Source: Anabaena subtropica FACHB-260 (lineage in GTDB: Bacteria > Cyanobacteriota > Cyanobacteriia > Cyanobacteriales > Nostocaceae). From it: a DNA stretch of 64,000 nt. A model generated the notes under the pieces. The model did no database searches. It was not told the origin of the DNA and worked only from the letters and a program-made list of their open reading frames with translations. The first letter of the stretch is position 1. Each line of letters starts with the position of its first letter. A program made the translations under genes and the position numbers. Shown one piece after another: positions 57,545-64,000 of this stretch. The DNA lies in NCBI RefSeq assembly GCF_014697105.1, contig NZ_JACJRF010000007.1, positions 1 to 64,000 of the forward strand. Direction: 5' to 3'.

Positions 57545-57741
57545 CATTAGTTCTACGGGTTGTTAGTCAGGCGTAAATGACTAATGACTAATGACCCTTA
57601 CGGGTGAATTCTGCGGATACGCTCCGCCAGCGCTAGTCGCTGATGGGAAAACCCCCTTGGCGTAGCCTCTCCCTTTGGGAAAATACCGTGCTAGCTCACT
57701 AATGACTAATGACTAATAACTGATAGCTTGGGAGACTAGGA
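57545..57741. repeat. Repeat-filled spacer between plsX and fabH
   Basis: Heptamer-type repeats (ATGACTAATGACTAATGACC) flank a palindrome-rich part with ACGCTCCGCCAGCGCTAGTCG and GGCGTAGCCTCTCCC modules, which occur elsewhere in the window (e.g. about 44740). The spacer does not encode a protein. Confidence 0.6.
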
Positions 57742-58734
57742 GTGCAAAACTTAGGCATCGCAATTACAGGAAGTGGTTCAGCAGTACCAGAAACTTCCCT
57801 TCACAACCAAGAACTAACCCAACTTGTAGAAACAACAGACGAGTGGATAAGCACAAGAACAGGAATTCGTCAACGGCGGTTAGCGCTACCCACTGAATCA
57901 TTAAGCAGGCTGGCGGCGGCGGCTAGTAAGCAAGCGATCGCCTCGGCTGGAATCACAGCATCTGACATAGATTTGATTTTGCTGGCGACTTCCACCCCCG
58001 ATGATTTGTTTGGTACTGCCTGTAAAATTCAAGCCGAGTTGGGAGCGACAAAAGCCGTAGCCTTTGATTTGACAGCAGCCTGTTCTGGCTTTGTGTTCGG
58101 TCTCGTGACAGCAGCCCAATTTATCAGAACTGGTGTATATCAGAATGTACTGTTGATCGGGGCTGATATCCTCTCCCGTTGGGTAGATTGGCAAGATAGG
58201 CGCACGTGCGTATTATTTGGTGATGGTGCTGGGGCAGTTGTCTTACAGTCAAATGAAAGCGATCGCTTATTAGGATTTGCCCTCAAGAGTGATGGTACTC
58301 AAAACCACTATCTCAACCTAGCTTATCAAGGCACTGCTCAAGAAATTATCCCCAACGTCAACATCACTCAAGGCACATATCAACCCGTAACAATGAACGG
58401 CAAAGAAGTTTACCGCTTTGCTGCCCAAAAAGTGCCAGAAATCATCGATAAAGCCTTATTTGAAGCTAAACTTACTGTTGATCAAATTGATTGGCTACTA
58501 CTGCATCAAGCAAACCAAAGAATCCTTGATACTGTAGCCCAACGCCTGAATATTCCCCCACACAAAGTAATTAGTAATCTCGCTAATTACGGTAATACCT
58601 CCGCCGCTTCCATACCCCTAGCCTTAGATGAAGCCGTGCGGCAAGGCAAAATTAAACCTAATGACATCATTGCTACATCCGGCTTTGGAGCAGGTCTAAC
58701 CTGGGGTGCTGCAATTTTCCAATGGGGAAGGTAA
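57742..58734 (+). CDS. fabH: 3-oxoacyl-ACP synthase III
   Basis: A 330-residue beta-ketoacyl-ACP synthase III, starting at GTG. It condenses acetyl-CoA with malonyl-ACP to begin fatty acid synthesis. The catalytic Cys lies in DLTAACSGFVFGLVTA, His in WLLLHQANQRILD and Asn in ISNLANYGNTSAASIPLAL. A GGGAGA / AGGAG region precedes the GTG. It follows plsX by about 200 nt and precedes fabD by 101 nt. Confidence 0.96.
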   Translation: MQNLGIAITGSGSAVPETSLHNQELTQLVETTDEWISTRTGIRQRRLALPTESLSRLAAAASKQAIASAGITASDIDLILLATSTPDDLFGTACKIQAELGATKAVAFDLTAACSGFVFGLVTAAQFIRTGVYQNVLLIGADILSRWVDWQDRRTCVLFGDGAGAVVLQSNESDRLLGFALKSDGTQNHYLNLAYQGTAQEIIPNVNITQGTYQPVTMNGKEVYRFAAQKVPEIIDKALFEAKLTVDQIDWLLLHQANQRILDTVAQRLNIPPHKVISNLANYGNTSAASIPLALDEAVRQGKIKPNDIIATSGFGAGLTWGAAIFQWGR

Positions 58735-58835
58735 ATATTTAGTCAATAGTCCATAGTCCAGAGTCAAAAGTAATAATCATTGACTCTGGACAACTGACCA
58801 CTGACAACTGACCACTGACAACTGACCACTAACAA
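58735..58835. repeat. Short tandem repeats between fabH and fabD
   Basis: CAACTGACCACTGA occurs several times in tandem (about 58790-58830), preceded by AGTCAATAGTCCATAGTCC. These are heptamer-type repeats common in Nostoc spacers. Confidence 0.7.
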
Positions 58836-59717
58836 ATGACAAAAACTGCATGGGTGTTCCCCGGACAAGGTTCTCAAGCACTGGGAATGGGAACAGACTT
58901 ATTAGATATACCAGGTGCTAAAGAAAAATTTGACCAAGCTGAGGCAATATTAGGCTGGTCTGTAACTGAAATCTGCCAAAATCAAGAAGAAAAGTTATCA
59001 CAGACACTCTACACCCAGCCTTGTCTTTATGTAGTAGAGAGTATCCTTGCAGACCTCACACGAGAACGGGGACATCAGCCAGATTTAGTTGCTGGTCATA
59101 GCTTAGGAGAATACATCGCCCTTTATGTTGCTGGCGTTTTTGACTGGTCGGCTGGATTAAATTTGGTGAAGCGACGAGCTGAAATCATGGATAGCGCCGT
59201 AGGTGGAATGATGGTGGCTCTGATGAATTTTGATCGTGAACAGTTAGAAACAATAATTGCCCAGATTCCTGATGTGGTGCTGGCAAATGATAATAGTCCA
59301 GCACAGGTTGTAATTTCTGGTACTCCAGAGGCTGTGCAAATGGTCATGTCTCAAGTGAAAGCCAAGCGTGCTATTCCGTTGAAGGTGTCGGGAGCATTTC
59401 ATTCACATCTCATGGCGAAAGCTGCGGCTGAGTTCCAAGAAATTCTAGAAACTGTAAAATTTCAATCGGCTACTGTACCCGTATTATCCAACGTTGATCC
59501 AGTGCCAGCAGTTGATGCCAAAATTTTAAAACAACGCCTCAGCCAACAAATAACAGGTTCAGTACGCTGGCGAGAAATTTCTTTAGCACTACCAGCTAAT
59601 AGTATTGAAAAAGTAGTGGAAATCGGCCCAGGTAACGTACTCACAGGTTTGATTAAACGCACCACTCCTGATTTAATTTTAAAAAACATCCGCAACGCTG
59701 CGGAATTACCAAATTAG
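58836..59717 (+). CDS. fabD: Malonyl-CoA--ACP transacylase
   Basis: A 293-residue transacylase that loads malonyl groups onto ACP. It starts WVFPGQGSQALGMG. The nucleophile Ser is in LVAGHSLGEYIALYVAG, and the His/Arg region is in SGAFHSHLMAKAAAEF. Positioned after fabH as in other lipid clusters. It is longer than a repeat-separated independent gene would need no special comment; the start ATG 58836 directly follows tandem repeats. Confidence 0.95.
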   Translation: MTKTAWVFPGQGSQALGMGTDLLDIPGAKEKFDQAEAILGWSVTEICQNQEEKLSQTLYTQPCLYVVESILADLTRERGHQPDLVAGHSLGEYIALYVAGVFDWSAGLNLVKRRAEIMDSAVGGMMVALMNFDREQLETIIAQIPDVVLANDNSPAQVVISGTPEAVQMVMSQVKAKRAIPLKVSGAFHSHLMAKAAAEFQEILETVKFQSATVPVLSNVDPVPAVDAKILKQRLSQQITGSVRWREISLALPANSIEKVVEIGPGNVLTGLIKRTTPDLILKNIRNAAELPN

Positions 59718-59827
59718 GGAGTGGGGAAGGCAGGGAGCAAGGGAGCAGGGGGAGAGTAATTCGCAACTCAGCACTCAGCACAGGCTGAACACCCCGCTAC
59801 CCCTAACAGCATTCCACTCTCATCAGA

Positions 59828-59870
59828 AAAATGGGTTTGAAACCCCGTCGTTTTACGACGGCTTTAAAGT
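59828..59870. repeat. CCGTCGTTTTACGACGG hairpin, possibly an IS200/IS605-type end
   Basis: The palindrome CCGTC / GACGG around GTTTTAC, flanked by TGAAACC on the left and CTTTAAAG on the right, looks like the terminal hairpin of an IS200/IS605-type element. No transposase or TnpB gene lies next to it, so at most it is a solo end or miniature copy. Confidence 0.35.
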
Positions 59871-59889
59871 AATAGGTAATAAGTAAGGA

Positions 59890-59955
59890 GTATTTACTCA
59901 TTACTCATTACTCATTACTCATTACTCCCTACTCATTACTCCCTACTCATTACTC
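59890..59955. repeat. ACTCATT-type tandem heptamers
   Basis: The units TACTCAT and TACTCCC alternate in tandem over about 65 nt upstream of plsC. They are a textbook heptanucleotide short tandem repeat of the Nostoc type. Confidence 0.8.
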
Positions 59956-59967
59956 CCCCAATCTCTT

Positions 59968-60606
59968 ATGTCTCGAACCCGCGAACCGTTGATTAGTCTA
60001 GCGCTTTACCATGCTTTTAAGTGGTCGGTTGTCAGTCCCATGCTGCATGGTTACTTTCGGGGTCGGATTTATGGTGTGGAAAATGTCCCCCAATCAGGCC
60101 CTGTGGTAGTTGTAAGTAATCATGCTAGTTATTTTGATCCGCCCATTGTCTCTAACTGTGTGCGTCGTCCAGTAGCATACATGGCAAAGCAAGAATTATT
60201 TGAAGTCCCTGTTTTAGCGCAGGCGATTAAATTGTATGGTGCTTACCCAGTCAGTAGGGGAAGTGCCGATCGCAATGCCATTCGTGCAGCTTTAGAGTAT
60301 TTACAAAATGGCTGGGCTGTTGGTGTGTTTATGGAAGGTACTCGCACCCCAGATGGTCGCATTAGTGACCCCAAAAGGGGTGCAGCACTACTAGCAGCCA
60401 AGGCAAAAGCGCCGATATTACCAGTATGTTTATGGGGTTCGGAGAATATTTTACAAAAAGGTTCCTCTTTACCTCGTGCAGTTCCTCTGACTGTGAGAAT
60501 CGGTGATTTAATTGAGACTCCTAGTTCCACAAACAAAGAGGAATTAGAAGCTGTAACACAAAAGTGTGCCACAGTTATTAATCAGATGCACGATTTGGGG
60601 CGTTGA
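59968..60606 (+). CDS. plsC: 1-Acyl-sn-glycerol-3-phosphate acyltransferase
   Basis: A 212-residue acyltransferase that makes phosphatidic acid from lysophosphatidic acid. The NHxxxxD motif is VSNHASYFDPP and the second motif is FMEGTRTPDGRI (EGTR). It is the classical PlsC size and starts with a membrane-associated helix region. It closes the plsX-fabH-fabD-plsC cluster; a 95-nt spacer separates it from the AI-2E gene. Confidence 0.93.
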   Translation: MSRTREPLISLALYHAFKWSVVSPMLHGYFRGRIYGVENVPQSGPVVVVSNHASYFDPPIVSNCVRRPVAYMAKQELFEVPVLAQAIKLYGAYPVSRGSADRNAIRAALEYLQNGWAVGVFMEGTRTPDGRISDPKRGAALLAAKAKAPILPVCLWGSENILQKGSSLPRAVPLTVRIGDLIETPSSTNKEELEAVTQKCATVINQMHDLGR

Positions 60607-60700
60607 TCATATACTTCGGGAATATATCCTCAAAGAAAGTGGCGATCGCTACTTGATTGTTGTATGTTGAAAATTAATTAGTCAACTTTTTATACAGTAT

Positions 60701-61738
60701 ATGAGCGGCATTGAAGCCAGAAATTTGTGGCATCGATTAAATAATTTGGCTCTAGTCCGCTTTTTACTGTTCGTTGCGGCTGGATGGGCTATCGTACAAC
60801 TTCTAGCTTACTTTGAGACAGTAATTATAATTTTCACATTTGCAGCCATTTTGGCTTTTTTACTCAGCTATCCTGTACAGTGGCTGCGGCATTTTCTCCC
60901 CCACGGTTTAGCAGTTGTTGTAGTTTTCCTCATCAGCATTGTCATTTTGGGAGGACTACTTATTACTGTTGGCGTAGCGGTTTTATCCCAGGGTCAACAA
61001 TTGACTGATAGTATATCTGCTTTTTTATCTTCTTTGTTACCTTTTTTAGAAAGAATAGAAGAAATTTTACTTAAGCGCAATCTGCAAATAGATTTAAGTA
61101 TCATTCAAGAACAATTGCGGACTCAGGCTGTATCAACATTAGTCACGAGCTTGGCTATCGTGCAACAGTTTCTAACTAATTTTGTGACTTTTATATTAAT
61201 TGCAGTAGTGGCTTTTTTTATGTTGCTTGATGGGGAAAAACTTTGGAATTTCATTCTGAAGATCATCCCTCAGCAACGCCGTATTCGATTTACTAATATC
61301 ATCCGCCGTAGTTTTTTAGGATTTTTTCGTGGTCAATTATTATTATGCTTGTTTCTGACAAGCTCAACATTCCTCGTTTTCTTATTATTGCAAGTACCTT
61401 TTGCTTTAATTTTATCTGTCATTGTGGGAATACTAGATATTATTCCGGGCATAGGTGCAACTTTAGGAGTTGGAATAATTACTCTAATTTTATTATCTCA
61501 AAATGTTTGGTTAGCATTAAAAGTCTTATTAGCTTGTATAGTTCTCCAACAAATACAAGACAATTTAATTGCCCCTCGCATTATGCAAGGAGCGCTGAAT
61601 CTAAATCCAGTAGTGGTATTTTTTGCTTTATTAGTAGGTGCTAGAGTTGCAGGATTATTAGGTGTTTTTATCTCGATTCCTATTACGGGCGTGATTGTGT
61701 CTTTATTTGAAATTGATGAGATGAAAGCAGAAATTTAG
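60701..61738 (+). CDS. AI-2E family (PerM/UPF0118) membrane protein
   Basis: A 345-residue membrane protein with about eight helices. The family pattern is visible: N-terminal paired helices (FLLFVAAGWAIVQLLAYFETV, IIFTFAAILAFLLSYPVQWL), a central soluble part with ERIEEILLKRNLQIDLSII, and the C-terminal region LDIIPGIGATLGVGIITLIL with QQIQDNLIAPRIMQGALNLNP, which is conserved. Members include autoinducer exporters and sodium/proton antiporters; the substrate here is unknown. Confidence 0.88.
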   Translation: MSGIEARNLWHRLNNLALVRFLLFVAAGWAIVQLLAYFETVIIIFTFAAILAFLLSYPVQWLRHFLPHGLAVVVVFLISIVILGGLLITVGVAVLSQGQQLTDSISAFLSSLLPFLERIEEILLKRNLQIDLSIIQEQLRTQAVSTLVTSLAIVQQFLTNFVTFILIAVVAFFMLLDGEKLWNFILKIIPQQRRIRFTNIIRRSFLGFFRGQLLLCLFLTSSTFLVFLLLQVPFALILSVIVGILDIIPGIGATLGVGIITLILLSQNVWLALKVLLACIVLQQIQDNLIAPRIMQGALNLNPVVVFFALLVGARVAGLLGVFISIPITGVIVSLFEIDEMKAEI

Positions 61739-61858
61739 ATAATAGTCATTAGTTATTATTCTCAAGCTATATCTCCCCTTGCTCCACTACTCCCCACTCT
61801 CTATTACCCTATTTCATTTAATGTAAAATCGGAAGGTGAGGATAAAAAATGGAGAATT

Positions 61859-62152
61859 ATGTCCGATTTAAGAGCAGAGTTGTCAGAAACCATAGATGAA
61901 GCAGAGTGGGAATGGTTAATTCCTCATGTACAAAGAGATGCGGTGATTTTGATATCACTAGACTTAAATTTGTTGGATGTGGGAGAGGCGATCGCTAGTG
62001 ATAATATTTCCTCAGTCCAACAGTGGATTGATCAGCAATTAATTACCAAACCTTCAGTCGATCAAGTGGGAGAATGGAATGGCGATCGCCAAAAAAGATT
62101 TAACACCCTGATAATACAGCCCTATGTTTTGGTGCAAGAAATAGCAGTTTAA
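61859..62152 (+). CDS. DUF2288-family protein
   Basis: A 97-residue protein that starts MSDLRAELSETIDEAEWEWL and continues with HVQRDAVILISLDLNLLDVG. This is the DUF2288 pattern, with EW(x)WLxPHxxRxAV and LDLxxVGxAIA. Function unknown. ATG 61859 has GGAGAATT upstream. The gene is followed by a palindrome at 62194-62213. Confidence 0.85.
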   Translation: MSDLRAELSETIDEAEWEWLIPHVQRDAVILISLDLNLLDVGEAIASDNISSVQQWIDQQLITKPSVDQVGEWNGDRQKRFNTLIIQPYVLVQEIAV

Positions 62153-62193
62153 GCAACTCTCGTATTTTGTCAACTTAATTTTCAGGTTTTGTC

Positions 62194-62213
62194 GTAAGGA
62201 CTCAAGTCCTTAC
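62194..62213. repeat. GTAAGGACT / AGTCCTTAC palindrome
   Basis: A 9-bp perfect inverted repeat with a two-base centre, within GTCGTAAGGACTCAAGTCC. It resembles the element at 1490-1543 (GTAGTAAGGGCTTTAGCCC), both being members of one dispersed family located after genes. Confidence 0.6.
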
Positions 62214-62261
62214 TGCGAACCTACTGAAATTCTTGACATTACGCACCAGTTGATATATTGA

Positions 62262-62834
62262 CTAATAACGCTTGTATTTTTCATCCGCACCTGTATAACC
62301 AGTGGCTACCCAAATTAAAGCTCTAGCCCCATCACGAAAAGATTTTTCAATGGGTTCTGGTGACTGGCTTGAGGGTACTGATATGGGTTGGAAATTAATT
62401 CCTCGACTACCCAAAACTATCTCACCAATTACAGAAGCGCGGCGCATATGAAAATCTGACGTAATTAAATAAACACTTTTAATTCCACGAGATTCTAGCT
62501 CATCTACTAATGTAGTAAAATTTGTGACTGTATCCACTGCCTCATAGTCTAAATATAAGCGTCTGGGATCAATACCAGCTTTGGCAAATACTTTTTTAGT
62601 ATATAGAGGTGGACTACCTCCAGAAATCCAAATTGGTAAATTAGGATGCTGACGGGCAAACTTAGCAGTAAATTTTTCTCTTTCTAAATTCCTCGTAGAT
62701 CCACCCAAAACTATAACGGCTTGGGGTTGTGTGTAGCTAATTTTAGCTTCCTTGTATCCCAACCACATTAATAGCGGTAAAACAAGCACCGCAAATTGAA
62801 ATGATTTACCTCTAAACAATAGATTATTCTTCAA
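62262..62834 (-). CDS. YdcF/DUF218-family protein
   Basis: A 190-residue protein with an N-terminal membrane helix (FAVLVLPLLMWLGYKEA). The DUF218 fold follows: AVIVLGGSTRNLEREKFTAK, LPIWISGGSPPLYTKKVFAK, DTVTNFTTLVDELESRGIKS and VYLITSDFHMRRASVIGEIV (conserved ITSxxHMxRA). Members of this family act in cell-envelope processes, for example ElyC in E. coli; the activity is unclear. The start is a TTG (MKNNLLF), so it could also lie elsewhere. Confidence 0.8.
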   Translation of the reverse strand: MKNNLLFRGKSFQFAVLVLPLLMWLGYKEAKISYTQPQAVIVLGGSTRNLEREKFTAKFARQHPNLPIWISGGSPPLYTKKVFAKAGIDPRRLYLDYEAVDTVTNFTTLVDELESRGIKSVYLITSDFHMRRASVIGEIVLGSRGINFQPISVPSSQSPEPIEKSFRDGARALIWVATGYTGADEKYKRY

Positions 62835-63051
62835 GGCTCTATAAGTTTATCTGTTGAGGACGGAATTTTCTCTCAAAATAAGAAAAATATCTATGTAGGT
62901 TAGCAGATTTTGGCAAAATTTACCCTGGCAAGAATACCGTCATGCTAATGCAAAACTGGATATGCCATAGCACAATTTTTTCACATATCAAGTCATCATC
63001 CTATGTACAGGATTTCTGACTAATTGCTTTATTTAACTATTTGTTGGTGAC

Positions 63052-63124
63052 GGGACTGGCCAGGTTCGAACCGGCGACCTAGCGCTTAGGAGGCGCTCGC
63101 TCTATCCAGCTGAGCTACAGCCCC
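63052..63124 (-). tRNA. tRNA-Arg (CCU anticodon)
   Basis: The minus strand folds as a tRNA of 73 nt. The acceptor arms are GGGGCTG and CAGTCCC. The D arm contains AGCTCAGCTGGATAGAGC. The anticodon stem is AGCGC / GCGCT around loop CTCCTAA, with anticodon CCT, and the T arm is GCCGGTTCGAACCTGGC. CCU reads AGG codons. The CCA tail is not encoded. Confidence 0.96.
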
Positions 63125-63157
63125 AACTACGAAGCATATACAATGATAGCAGTAGTT

Positions 63158-64000
<843 letters not shown>

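Overview
The window looks like a chromosome segment of a filamentous, probably heterocyst-forming cyanobacterium of the Nostoc/Anabaena group. The evidence is a complete phycobilisome-core operon (apcE-apcA-apcB-apcC), a phylloquinone (men) cluster, a tocopherol cyclase, a Ycf35-type gene, the cyanobacterial small RNA Yfr1 upstream of trxA, very frequent GCGATCGC (HIP1) octamers, and abundant heptamer-type short tandem repeats and palindromic dispersed repeats between genes. As far as I remember, the order apcEABC followed by men genes resembles Nostoc sp. PCC 7120; I could not check this.

Layout. 1-1.45 kb: tail of an IS5-type transposase and a toxin-antitoxin pair whose PIN toxin is frameshifted in a run of ten T. 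1.9-7.2 kb: apcE (four linker repeats, bilin Cys196), apcA, apcB, apcC and a terminator. 7.3-12.8 kb: a SirB1-like protein, an SRPBCC protein, a decayed WD40 gene, a cobalamin-type radical SAM enzyme and glycogen synthase. 12.8-18 kb: menF, divergent from menA-menC-menE. 18-27.2 kb: murF, a TerB-like protein, a 45-residue membrane peptide, rfbB, a fluoroacetate-dehalogenase-like hydrolase, a large membrane protein and a DUF2997-Ycf35-ferredoxin operon. 27.4-34.6 kb: a DUF3038/DUF4335 pair, mutS2, a small pseudogene and guaB3. 34.6-38.3 kb: Yfr1, trxA, a LOG-family gene and a PBP4-type peptidase.

38.4-44.7 kb is the most notable accessory region. Three consecutive + strand genes encode a CHAT protease fused to an AAA-like NTPase, a PD-(D/E)XK-type nuclease, and a second AAA-like NTPase with a membrane helix, a coiled coil and 14 nearly identical WD40 repeats. 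The combination of sensor, NTPase switch, protease and nuclease suggests an undescribed conflict or cell-death system. Next to it lies a 42-nt tandem-repeat tract.

45-64 kb is mostly housekeeping: lptC, a LabA-like NYN protein, metG, an acyltransferase and an alpha/beta hydrolase, an EcsC-like protein, a Na/Pi cotransporter, pepA, the lipid cluster plsX-fabH-fabD-plsC, an AI-2E family permease, a YdcF protein, tRNA-Arg(CCU), and a tocopherol cyclase cut by the window edge.

Four decayed genes were recovered between or beside intact ones: the vapC-like toxin, a WD40 relic, a short secreted protein, and a Uma2 remnant. Start codons were moved from the longest ORF where ribosome-binding sites or family alignment argued for it. 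All family names rest on recognition of motifs in the translations; no database search was possible.
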